From positions 3,717,614-3,781,613 of the forward strand of contig NC_092249.1 of the NCBI RefSeq assembly GCF_036320965.1: a DNA stretch of 64,000 bases, written 5' to 3'. Shown piece after piece: positions 44,946 to 56,737 of the stretch. The translations under genes were made by a program, and so were the position numbers. The DNA comes from Panulirus ornatus (Eukaryota > Arthropoda > Malacostraca > Decapoda > Palinuridae). Position 1 is the first letter of the stretch. Every line of letters starts with the position of its first letter. Under the pieces are notes generated by a model. The model searched no databases, was not told the origin of the DNA, and saw only the letters and a list, made by a program, of their open reading frames with translations.

Positions 44946-44952
<7 letters not shown>

Positions 44953-45239
44953 GTTCACGTCTATAATACAGAGTACTTATACACAATTCATGACTACAAA
45001 GCAGTGACTGAGACAGCAATACGTCGAACAATCACATACTAAGACACAAACGTTCTCGGGACTCCGTTCATAAGTTTTCACTACCATCTCCGTGTTTGCT
45101 ACTAGGGATGTTGCCAGAAGTCGCTAATTGTGTCCAGGTCCTTCGTCCCCTGACTGTACCTTAGACAGAAAACTAACTTAACAAAACGTAATGGATAACT
45201 GAAGCAATGATTGGGAATGAGGGGAAATAACTTTACATA

Positions 45240-46216
45240 GTTAGTGGCTGACTCAGGTGAAAAACTGCAGAAGTTGGTGACTGAGTTTGGTAAAGTGTGT
45301 GAAAGGAGAAAGATGAGAGTAAATGTGAATAAGAGCAAAGTTATTAGGTTCAAGGAACAGGTTAATTAGGAAGTGAGTTTGAATGGAGAAAAATTGGAGG
45401 AAGTGTTGTACATGTCTGGGAGTGGAATAAGCAGCGGATGGAACCATGGAAGCGGAAGTGAGTCACAGGGTGGGGGAGGAAGCCAAGGTTTAGGGAGCGA
45501 TGAAAAATTTGTGGAGGGAGAGAACGTTATCTTGGAGAGCAAAAATGGGTATGTTTGAAGGAATAGTAGTTCCAACAATGTTACATGGTTGCGAGGCATG
45601 GGCTATAGACAGGGTTGTACGAAGGAGAGTGGATGCGTAGGAAATGAAATGGTTGAGGACAATATGTGGTGTGAGGTGGTTTGATCGAGTAAGAAATGAA
45701 AGGGTAAGAGAGATGTGCGGAAATAAAAAGAGAGTGGGTGAGAGTGCAGAGGGTGTGTTGAAATGGTTTGGACATACGGAATGTGAGGAAAGACTGACAA
45801 AGAGGATATATATGTCAGAGGTGGAGGGAATAAGAAGCGGGAGACCGAATTGGAAGTGGAAGGATGGAGTGAAAAAGATTTTGAGCGATCGGGGAGTGCA
45901 AGGAATAGAGTGAATTGGAACTATGTGTATACCGGGGTCGACGTGCTGTTAATGGACCTAACCAGGGTATGTGAAGCATCTGGGGTAATCCATGGAAAGG
46001 TCTGTGGGGCTTGGATGTGGATAGGGAGCCATGGTCTGTGCATTAAACATGACAGGTAGAGACTGAGTGTGAACGAATGTGGCCTTTTTTGTCTGTTTTC
46101 TTGGCGCTACCTTGCTAAAGCGGGAGGTGGCGAGCTGTCTCCTGTGGGGCGGGGTAGCGACAGGCATGGATGAAGGCAAAAAAGTATGAATATGTGCATG
46201 TGTATATACGTAAATG

Positions 46217-46254
<38 letters not shown>

Positions 46255-46362
46255 CATATATGGGCGTTTTTGTATAAATATATGTGAGTGAATAGGCCAT
46301 TCTTCGTCTGTTTTCTGGCGCTACTTCACTGACGGGGGAAATAGCGATCATGTATAATGATA
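45240..46362 (+). mobile_element. Old RTE-like LINE C-terminal part and long-form 3' UTR
   Basis: Broken coding sequence from 'SGEKLQKLVTEFGKVCERRK' (about 45250) through 'CGVRWFDRVRNERVREMCGN' (45665-45725) to 'GRPNWKWKDGVKKILSD' (about 45835). The 3' UTR has both hairpin motifs (about 46106-46132 and 46315-46345), a pure (TG)n run (46219-46251) and a (TA)n tail from about 46370. Confidence 0.85.
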
Positions 46363-46369
46363 ATGATAT

Positions 46370-46372
46370 ATA

Positions 46373-46426
<54 letters not shown>
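46370..46426. repeat. (TA)n microsatellite at a LINE 3' end
   Basis: About 55 bp of TA following the tail 'tgtataatgataatgatata' of a plus-strand LINE. Confidence 0.95.
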
Positions 46427-46429
<3 letters not shown>

Positions 46430-46483
46430 TTTTTTCCATATTTACGGTTAATGGAAGCATAACTAGATATTTTCCATGTGTAT

Positions 46484-46567
46484 ATTACGTATATTACGCT
46501 ACCTCGCAAATGCGGGAGACGGCGACAAAGCAAAAAAAAAAAAAAAAAAAAAAGTAAATTACGTATA
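46484..46567 (+). mobile_element. Tail-only LINE insertion with target-site duplication
   Basis: ATTACGTATA at 46484-46493 recurs at 46558-46567. Between them are ~64 bp: 'ttacgctacctcgcaaatg', 'cgggagacggcgacaaagc' and a poly(A) of about 23. This is just the conserved 3' hairpin of the LINE plus its poly(A), an extreme 5' truncation. Confidence 0.85.
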
Positions 46568-46867
46568 AAGGCGTATCAGCATGGTACATTACAGGTTTGA
46601 GAAAAAAATTTCGGCTAAGCAATACCCTACATTTTACGGTATTTTTCGAAGGGCAATAGATTTATTTGAAAACTTCAGTATAAGGGCCATTTTCCACGCA
46701 GAATATGAAAAGGGTTGTTATATTGCTGTTGTTGGGCGGGAGTCATTAAGGCCTGTAACTGATAATTAAATTTGAAGATTGCGTCATTTATTCGGTTCGT
46801 ATTAATCGAATATTTGCGGTTTAGTGAAGCATAACGACATATTTTCCTCAAGTCACTATCATTGTGG

Positions 46868-46868
<1 letters not shown>

Positions 46869-46922
<54 letters not shown>
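46869..46922. repeat. (TA)n microsatellite
   Basis: About 53 bp of TA, left flank of the tRNA-like fragment. Confidence 0.95.
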
Positions 46923-47737
<815 letters not shown>

Positions 47738-47738
<1 letters not shown>

Positions 47739-49258
47739 AAACTAGAGGCATAAGTTTGTTCGGTATTCCCGGGAAATTACAGGATGGGTATTGATTGAAG
47801 GGTGAATGCATGTGCAGAGCATGAGATTGGTGAAGAGCAGTTTGGTTTCACAAGTGGTATAGGATGTGTGGATCAGATGTTTGCTTTCCTGAATGTGTGT
47901 GAGAAATACTTAGAAAAACAGATGGATTTGTATGAAGCATTTATGGATCTGAGCAAGGCATATGATAGGTTTGATAGAGATGCTTTGTAAAAGGTCTTAA
48001 GAGTATATATGGTGTGTGAGGTAAGTTGCTATAAGCAATGAAAAGTTTTTACCAAGGATGTAAGGCATGTGTATGAGTAGGAAGAAAGGAGAGTGACTGG
48101 TTCCCAGTGAATGTCGGTCTGCGGCAGGGGTATGTGATGTCCCCATGGTTGGTTATTTGTTTATGGATGGGGTGATTAGAGAGGTAAATGCAAGAATTTT
48201 GGAGAGAGGGGTTAGTATGCAGTCTGTTGGGGATGAGAAGGCCTGGGAAGTGAGTCAGTTGTTGTTTGCCGACGATACAGCTCTAGTGGCTGATATGAGT
48301 GAGAAACTGCAGAAGTTGGTGACTAAGTTTAGAAAAGTGTGTGAGAGGAAAAAGTTGAGAGTAAATGTGAATAAGAGCAAAGTTATCAGGTTCAGTAGGT
48401 ATGAGGGACAAGTAAATTGGAATGTAAGTTTGAATGGAGAAACATTGGAGGAAGTGGTTTTACATATCTGGGAGTGGACTTAGCAGAGGATGGAACCATG
48501 GAAGGGAAAGTGGGTCACAGGGTGGGGGAGGGGGCAAAGGTTCTGGGAGCGATGAAGAATGTGTGGAAGGAGAGAACGTTATCTCAGAGAGCAAAAATGG
48601 GTGCGTTTGAAGGAATAGTAGTTCCAACAATGTTATATGGTTAAGAGGCATGGGCTATACATAAGGTTGTGTGGACAAGGGTGGATGTGTTGGAACTTAA
48701 ATGTTTGAGGACAATAAGTGGTGTGATGCGAAGCAGGAGACCAAATTGGAGGTTAGAAGGATGGAGTGAAAAAGATTTTGAACGATTGGGGCCTGAACAC
48801 ACAGGAGGGTGAGAGGCATGCAAGGAATAGAGTGAACTGGAAAGATGTGGTATACTGGGGTCGACATGATGTCAATGGATGGAACCAGGGCATGTGAAAC
48901 ATCTGGGGTAAACCATGGAAAGGTCAATGGGGCTTGGATGTGGAGAGGGATCTGTGGTTTTGGTGCATATCCACACGACAGATAGAGCCTGAAAGTGAAT
49001 GAATATGGCCTTTTTAGTCTGTTTTCCTGGTGCTACCTTGCTGAAGCAGGGGGTTGCAATGCTGTTTCCTGTGAGTCAGGGTAGCAACAGGAATGGATGA
49101 AGGCAATCAAGTATGAATATGTATATGTCTGTATATGTGTATGTATATGTGCGTATATGGGCGTTTATGTATATATACGTGTATATGAGTGGATGGGCCA
49201 TTCTTTGTCTATTTCCTGGTGCTACCTCGCTGACGTGGAAAACAGCAATCATGTATAG
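47738..49258 (+). mobile_element. Old RTE-like LINE, RT to 3' UTR, plus strand
   Basis: Broken ORF. AEHEIGEEQFGFTSGIGCVDQ and DLSKAYDRFDRDAL occur in frame 47802-47990, and LLFADDTALVADMSEKLQ in frame 48145-48483. LGVDLAEDGTMEGKVGHRVG to VPTMLYG occurs in frame 48417-48644. The long-form UTR follows, with diverged hairpin motifs at about 49025-49055 and 49218-49245. The FADD pair is intact, but the ORF has several stops. Confidence 0.87.
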
Positions 49259-49261
49259 AAA

Positions 49262-49545
49262 ATATGTATGAGTGCGTGTGTGTGGGTGTGTGTATGAATG
49301 TTGATATGGAGCTGTGGTTTTGATGCATTACACATGACAGCTAGAGACTGAGTGTGAACCAATATGGCCTTTTTTGTCTGTTTTTCTGGTGCTACCTCAC
49401 TGACACTGGGATTAGGGATGTTTCCTGTGGGGCAGGGTGGTGCTGGGAATGGATAAAGGAAAGCAAGTTTGAATATGTACATGTGTATATATGTATATGT
49501 CTGTGCATGTATATGTATGTTGATATGTATATGTATGTACATATA
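49262..49545 (+). mobile_element. Second LINE 3' UTR fragment, tandem to the previous
   Basis: Another copy of 'ggagctgtggttttgatgca' through 'gtctgtttttctggtgctac' and TG/TA-rich sequence. It ends near 49545, where a GC-richer unrelated block begins. Confidence 0.75.
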
Positions 49546-49755
49546 CCATGGGTTGGCTTGGAACCCTTGGCAGGGTGTCCGGCTACCTTGGCCACATGGA
49601 GGTTAAAAGACACACACACAAGTCTTCTAGTGTTTTTATGTGTGTCCCAACCTCATCTCCGTAGGGATAACATGGACTTTTAATTTCATGCAGCTCTGAT
49701 AGTGTGACAAATATGTTGATGGACAGACAAACATATACTCACCTCTCTCTCCAAG
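49546..49755. other. Unrecognised GC-richer block
   Basis: Contains 'ggttggcttggaaccc', 'ggcagggtgtccggctacc' and 'gtgtgtcccaacctcatctc'. No coding or element family is recognised. It sits between two LINE fragments. Confidence 0.4.
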
Positions 49756-50410
49756 ACACCTGCATATTGACATCACACACCCCTGCTGCAGACCAACTTT
49801 TATTTGGAACCATTCACTCTTCTCTCTTCCTACTAGCACACATGCCTTACACCATTCATAAAAACTTCTCTACTTCTAACAGCTTTCCTCCCTCACCAAA
49901 TATTCTGAACAACTTCCACAAGGCATCTCTATCAACCCTACTGTATAGTTTTTCCAGATCCGTAAGTGTCACATACAAATACTTTTTTTCTTTGTTAAAT
50001 ACTTCTCATACTCATTCTTTAAAACAAACATCTGATCCACACTTCCTCTACCACTAGAAACAAATCTTCCTTCCCACTCTCATGCTCTGTACATGCCTTC
50101 ATCCTCTCAATCACTACTCTCCCATACAGCTTATCAGGTGTACTCAACAAACTTATACTTCAGTGGTTTGAACACTCATCTTTGTCACTCATGCCTTTAT
50201 ACAATGGCACTATAAATCCATTATGCCAATCCTCAGGCACCTCACCACATACCTTACATACATTGAAAATACTATCATGCCAATTAACAGCACAGTCACC
50301 CACTTAAGAAATTCAACTGCAATACCATCCACTCTAGCCGCCTTGCCATATTTCATCTTATGCAAGGCTTTCACCATCATTTCTCTTTACTCCAAACAAA
50401 TTTTCATCAA
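49756..50410 (-). mobile_element. Old RTE-like LINE RT fragment, minus strand
   Basis: Minus-strand traces of 'MLVGREKSEWFQIKVGLQQGC' (about 49840-49780), the 'AYDRVD' region near 49950 (decayed), 'SVNHCSIS'-like traces, the motif before RT and 'KWVTVLLIGMIVFSMYVRYV' near 50260. No intact frame. Confidence 0.75.
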
Positions 50411-50439
50411 TCATATATATTTTTCTATGTAATAAGTTC

Positions 50440-51685
50440 TAGTGTTCCTAGGGCGCTTATGCAAGAGGAAAAACTACAAATGAAAGTCACCTTCAGCGAG
50501 ACTATTATCAGCAGGGGATGAAAAGGTGTACAAAGAAATAAACACAGCAACTGACTAGCAGGTCCTTTTCAAAGTATCTGTAATCATGAAAGATCAGAAA
50601 CACAGATATTAAGTGTGGTAAATGTAGAAAAGTGAACAGATGACTTATGCAGAAATAAAAGTAAACTCAAAATGAAACAACAGTGACACACACAATGTCA
50701 GTCACAGAGTTAAGTGATGTATTTATCAAGTCAACTCTTACAGGCAAATCATTCCAAACATCAATAGTCCTGTTAGAGAAGAAGAACTTTGCTTCATTCA
50801 ATGCACAGTGTTGATGTTTACCTACAAGTCTGTATCCATTAGTAAGAGTGAAATAAAAGAAATTTAGCCTTAACTCTTAGACTGCAGCCACCAGAAAACC
50901 TTGCTAACACTGCTTGTGAATTTCTTTTTTATAAAATAACAGAAAACAAAGATAAAAAAAATAAATCCTTTATCCATTTTTGTTTTGTCATGGTGGAGTG
51001 ATGAAGTTTAAAAATGCTACATTTATCATTTAAAAATACTTATAAAAAAAAATAATACTCATGAAATTAAAGATAAGTATGTAAATTAAGAAAATCATAC
51101 TTTTATCTACTTTTATTTTGCAATGGTAAAGTTTTGAAGTTATGAGTGCTATAGTAGGCATACAATTCAAAATCAGCATAGAAGTCTTCTCAGGTGATAT
51201 ATCACAATTGTTTGTGCACAGACAAATGATGTATGTTGCAGTTTAAAGGTTAAAAGAATGCTTCGATCAAGACTGTAAAAACCTTTGCTAATTTTGAATA
51301 CCTGTATCACATCCTCTTTACCTACTTGTTTCTAAGCTGAAAACTTTGTCTTCTTGCTGGCTTTTATAGGATTTGTTTCTCTATCTGAGAGAGAATTACC
51401 TCTGTAGCTCTCCACTTTATTCTCTCAGTCGTCTATATCTTTTTTAAAGCACAATGACCAAAACTGAACACCGTATTCAAGATGGGTATGACCAGTGAAT
51501 CTGAAACAGCATGGATTAGTTTCTTAGACTTGAAGTCAAATGCCCTACAAACAAAACCTAGAATTTTGACTGACCTTTTTACTGCTTCCCCATACTGTTT
51601 ACTTAGCTCTAAGTCATCAGAGATTATTTCAACACTGTCTTTACCATTATTTACTACTTGTTGATTTAAAGAATTCATGCTATAG
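50440..51685 (-). mobile_element. CR1-like LINE 3' part, minus strand
   Basis: On the minus strand, 51680-51430 encodes LSKQYGEAVKRSVKILGFVC, then 'FDFKSKKLIHAVSDSLVIPI', the region after RT in CR1-like elements. Near 50850-50720, 'CIECNEAKFFFSNRTIDVWN' matches the ORF end. It abuts the plus-strand CR1-like copy head to head at about 51690. Confidence 0.75.
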
Positions 51686-51749
51686 CTTACCCTCTCATTA
51701 GTCTTGACGTGAAAAAGAATACAGGAAATAGGGAAATTCGATAACAGGA

Positions 51750-52670
51750 TGAAGCCCTGGGAAGGAGAGGCAGGTTTTATAGCAAAGTCTACTGAAACAG
51801 ATCAGAGGGAATCCTTAGTTACAAGTAAGGTAAATAATCTTGAAACAATGGTTGCGACCATGAAGATGAAGTCGGACGATAGCTCCACCTAACAACCTCT
51901 TTAAATGACTTGCAGGATTTTAGAAACTCCTGCCAGGGAGACTCCAACTCATAATAAGTTTACTGTAAAACAAGATGAAGTACAGGTAGATCTTAATATC
52001 ATTCTGGCTAGAGACTCCCTTGTTAAGGAAAAGGACTAAGAGTTCCGTATCAAAGGAAAAAGTAGAAAAAAATAGTGCTTTCCTGGTTGTACACTGGAGG
52101 ATATTCTGGAAATGTTTGATGACAGTCTCAACCACTCATGAAGAGATAACATTAGTAGTCAAGATAGGTACTAGCCATATAGCTAGTGGCAGAAATGTTA
52201 GCAAAACATAGGGGTCTTACACTTATGTTTAAACATAGCCACAGGAGATTAGTTGTATCGCAACTGCATCCTAGCTTTGATGTCAACTTATGTACTCTCA
52301 CACGAATTCTGGGAATTAACAGCAGAGTTGAAGCTCTCTAGAGGGAGTAGGAGAGAGTCTTTTACATAGATTTATGGGAAATTTTATCTATAATAAAAGC
52401 TTGTATGCCAAGGACAGTCTCCATTTGAATAGACCAGGGAAAGCCTGCCTAGGCAGAGTGTTAAATGAGAAAATTAGGTTCTTTTTTCAATAAACATAGA
52501 TTAGCTAGGTACTTAGATGGGAACAGCAAGAGAGGGATTGAAGTTAAGGAACATGACGAAGCAGGGGGTAGGTGGGCCCCGGAGTTTAAGGAACATGTTT
52601 GGCAGGTTCAGAAAGAGGAGAATAGAAGAGTGCAGGTAGTGGAGAGTTCCCAGGTAAGGGCCATATCATA
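51750..52670 (+). pseudogene. CR1-like ORF1 with SGNH-esterase-like relics
   Basis: Visible pieces include a coiled-coil-like 'VNNLETMVATMKMKSDD' (about 51830), 'FLVVHTGG' (about 52080), 'LGINSRVEAL' (about 52310) and a frame-shifted 'IDLWEI' with 'LNRPGKACLGR'-like text (about 52365-52460). In CR1 and related LINEs ORF1 often carries an SGNH hydrolase (esterase) domain with such 'HTGGND' and 'DGLHLN' motifs. Here the catalytic residues are eroded. Confidence 0.6.
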
Positions 52671-53080
52671 GGTAGTCTGGGTTTGGGAAGAGGCAGGGGA
52701 ATACTGTGAAATCTGTCAGTTGCTGTCTATTGGGATCGAGGCAGGTTGGAGCAAAGGAAAACTAGGATAAATGCAGGGAAATTCCTAAGTGGGGGCAAGG
52801 AAAAAGACAGGTGGGGGCTTGGTCAGGATAAGTCAATTTGGGGTCTCTTTCCCAATGCTCTACACACATAAACACACACACACTTACTGGGCTATGAATG
52901 CACATACCAATAACCAGACCTAGGAAACTGATTTCAAAGGTGCTCACAAGCTGCAGAAGGAAATCTCTTTATTGAACACTAATGCTCAGAGCATCACTCC
53001 CACTGTTACATTTATACATGCTGATGACAAAAAGTCTCTCATATATCAGAATATTTTGTAACATATAATTGAAGTTATAA
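52671..53080. other. Spacer inside the CR1-like LINE
   Basis: Between the ORF1 and endonuclease relics. Probably the end of ORF1 and the start of ORF2. Nothing individually recognisable. Confidence 0.4.
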
Positions 53081-55690
53081 ACAATTGCTCTGGAAGAAAA
53101 TTATGATATGATTGGCATCTTGGAATCCTGGTTAGATATCAAAAGTAAAGACTACCTCACCAAATAAGTGACTTCTGGTGAAACTCTTGTTTAACACTGA
53201 TAGGTAAAATCAAGAAGGCAGAGATGTCTTTGTTAAATCTAACCTTAATCCTATACTAAAAAATGTAGCAGCTGATGATAAAATCAACCCCATTTTTGTT
53301 GAAATTAAAGATACACTTCCAAAGAAAATAACAGTAGGATTAATTCATAAGCCCCTGACACATAGCAGAGGCAGACTAAAGAATATATGATCAATTAGCA
53401 GAAATCTGTAATGAACAAGATTTGATCATAATGGGAGATTTTAACATGCCAGTATCTAAGGGGAGAGAATCCCTTACCAGTGGTACAAGTTGTGGGTATC
53501 AGCTAACTTTGCTGGGTAGTGCCTGAACACAAATAGTTGAGATACCTTCTTGCAATGAGAACATATTGCATTTAGATCAAGATACAAATGAGGATCTCAT
53601 TCATAATACTGAAGTAGGAAATCACAGTCAAATCACTTTTGAGGTACATTTCGACATAGCATATAATGTTAGTCAACATGAAAGTCATGAAAATATGCCA
53701 CATTTTAGATGTGCAAATTCCACTAGTCTTCTTAGTGCTCTTGAGAGGCAAACCTGGGATGATTTTGTTAATGAAAACCATATAGACATAGCTAGGAAAC
53801 GATTCCATTATACTTTCAAAGTAGCGGAGGGACTATACGTGCCAAAGTGTATAAGATGGTCTTAGTTCAAAACAAAGCTGAAGTTGTGCAGCAATGAAAT
53901 AAAGAGGTGCTTGCTGCCTAAAAAGTATCACACGAGTAACTTAAAAGATACAGATAAACAACAATACAAAGTAAATTCCTTAACCTGTGTATAAAAACCA
54001 AGAGACTTATACGTCAAAGCAAAAGTCAGTATGAAGCGTACATTGCTGAAAATAGCAAAAGAAACCTTAAGGAGTTTTATAGTTAATGCAGAAGAGTCAT
54101 TACCCAATCCAATGAGCCAATAATTAGAGAAAATGGTAATTAGATTCAAGACAACAAAGCCCTGACAACAATTTTACATGATTTTTCTGCATCTATATTT
54201 ACAAATGTCCCAAATTCATCTCCAATGTTAATAAGAGAAAATGCTTTATAACTGAAATAAACGATGAAGATACGCTATCAGCACTGCATGAAATAAGAGT
54301 AAATAAAACAGCAGGCCCAGATAATTCTTAACCAAGGACACGGAAAGAAGTTTTTCAAAAAATAAGATAACTGAACCCTTAGCTACTCTTTTTAATAAAT
54401 CATTTGCTACAGGAAATGTTTCAAAGGAATGGAAATTTGCCAACGTAACACCAAGATTAAAAAAAGATCATGAATCACTGCCCAGAAATTATTGTCCAAT
54501 TAGCTTGAAGTCTGTGGCTGGTATACTAATGGTAACCATCGATCAGGATAAGATTGTAAATCGCTTAGAGGACCACCAATCAATAAACCATTCTCAGCAT
54601 GATTTTCAAAGAAATTGCTCAAGTTTGACAAATCTTCGTGACTTCTTTTAAGAAATAATCAACATGTACGAAGAAAGCAACTGATTTCATCAATTTAGAT
54701 TTTCAAAAAAACATTCAATAAAGTTCCACATCAGAAGCTGTCTCGTGGTGCAGATGTGGTTGTACTTCGATGGTTAGGAAACAGGCTGGCTTGCAGTAAA
54801 CAAAGTGTAATGATAAATGGTCAAGCCTCTGAATGGTTAGATGTAACAAGTGGTGTGCCACAAGGATCAGTCATGGGAGCAGGTCTCCTCATACATAATG
54901 ATATAGATAACGGGCTGCTTTTAGGATATGTACTAAGTTGTGAAATAAATCTACAATCAACTCTGCAGCTCACAAATTGACATATACAAACTAATGGAGT
55001 GGGTTGGAAGGAGGCAAATGAATTCTAATACTGATGAGGGCAAAGCTTTACAAAGAAGTAAAAATAAAAAGGCAAGCATCATTGAATTCTGTCGCACTAC
55101 AAAAGGTAAATGAGGAAAAGGACTTGGGTGTGATTATCTCTGGTGACCTAAAGCCATGTAAACAAGAGCCCAAAAGTGGTAAAAAAGGCTAAAAAAATTC
55201 TGAGATTCACAATTAAGGCTTTTGGAGACAAGTCTCATGATATCATTCTCGTTCTTTAAAACTAACTGGTGTGTCACCCTACTTAAGGAAAGACACAGAC
55301 AGAATGGTGAGAGTACAAAGGCAGATTACCAGCTTGAGAAACAAATCCTATGAGAGCCAAATAAAAGAACTCAATTAGCTTAGAAAATTGAGTCAAGAAG
55401 TGATTTAACAAAAGTATTCAAAACCATCAAATGTCTCAATAATCTCCATCTCATGCTACTGAAGGATAAATCTGTCTGATATCACTCATAGTAATGGATA
55501 TAAACTCATGAGCAAATGTTTTACCTTAAATGAAGAGAAATACATTTTTCAACAGCACTGTTAACATATGGAATGATTCAACAATTAGAGCAGTTGAAAG
55601 TGGTACAATAAATATGCTTAAGCATAGACTTGATAAACATTTTGTTTCAAATCCACAACTAACATTATTTGCACATCCTTAACCTTAAGT

Positions 55691-56737
55691 TTACAAGTCT
55701 TCCTTTTTGAAAAATCTGTTAGTCTTTCTCCTCTAACACCTTAAACAATGATTTTCTGTTCTCTTCCACTACCACAAACAGCCTCATTAGGAACCAGTTT
55801 TCTGTTGCTGTTTGAATGCAGTTGTAGGTATTTCTCACCCTCTCAGGTTACATGAACACTGAATGTACAGAAAATACATACATTGTTGGATGGCCAATAT
55901 GATAAGCTGATGAAGACAGTGTTTTGGAAGATGGAAGGAGGAAGGTAAGCTTAAAATCAACCACTGTTGTGCTTGGCCTTTGTCTAATCATGTGGAGCAG
56001 CAGCTTACTCAACAATTGCACCTAATTTTCATGAGTGTATTCCTGGGGTGACAGTAAAGAGCTAAATCATTCCTAATCATTTTTGGATCATTAGTATCAT
56101 TCATAAAGTACTGCATACTATAGTATATCATTTGTTGTGTGCTGTGTAATATTGCTATAGATATATAATCATACTGGTCACCAACAATGCCATACCCATG
56201 TAAGAAATAAGAGTGGAAAGGGATACAAACAAACAAGACCTACATATCCTTATTTCAAGGCAAAAATGGATTGCCCAAGATGTATCAGCCACATCCTCTT
56301 CTCCCACTCAACCTAGTGCAGCACCAAAAAATTTCTGCATTCATGTTATTCACCACCAACACTGCACTTGTGTAAAAAATAAGTAGGGTGTGATACCAAG
56401 TCCAGGAGTAAGAAAGAAACAAAAATTCCATGTCTTCCCTCTATCTCAAGCTGTCAGGCATATTGTGAGTACAGTGTGACAGCAAGTTCAAGAATAAGAA
56501 AGAAACATATCACCATGTCCTCCCCTCTAGCTCAAGTTATTGGGTCTTAGCCACACCCTCTATTCCCATCCACTCATCATCCACCAGGCAACACCACGGT
56601 AGTTATAAATTTTCTTATATTTTGCATGCTATAGTCTAACAACTTACAAAAAATATTAACTTCTAATTGTGCATATGATGGAATTTCAGGCTAATTCTGC
56701 CATTTAAGGGTTACAAAACATTCAATTTTTGTTTCTT
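55691..56737. other. 3' flank between CR1-like LINE and TBC1D7
   Basis: No gene recognised. Contains an imperfect repeat at about 56195-56600 and the 3' UTR of TBC1D7 at its right end. Confidence 0.5.
56195..56600. repeat. Three diverged ~100-130-bp repeats
   Basis: Shared words across three blocks (56195-56340, 56375-56465, 56470-56600) include 'aagaaagaaac', 'catgtcctccc'/'catgtcttccc', 'tctagctcaag'/'tctatctcaag' and 'agccacatcctctt'/'agccacaccctcta'. Confidence 0.6.

Larger units (their letters stand above)
51690..55690 (+). mobile_element. CR1-like LINE, near full length but heavily decayed
   Basis: The order of relics is ORF1 (51750-52670), endonuclease (53080-53870), RT (54190-54960) and ORF2 end (55010-55690). 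The endonuclease shows 'YDMIGILESWLDIKSKDYL' (about 53103) and 'IMGDFNMPVS' (about 53430). The RT shows 'TAGPDN', 'DFQKNIQ', then 'INGQASEWLDVTSGVPQGSV' (about 54810-54875). The ORF end is 'IWNDSTIRAVESGTINMLKH' (about 55570-55630). Stops and frameshifts are everywhere. Confidence 0.82.
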
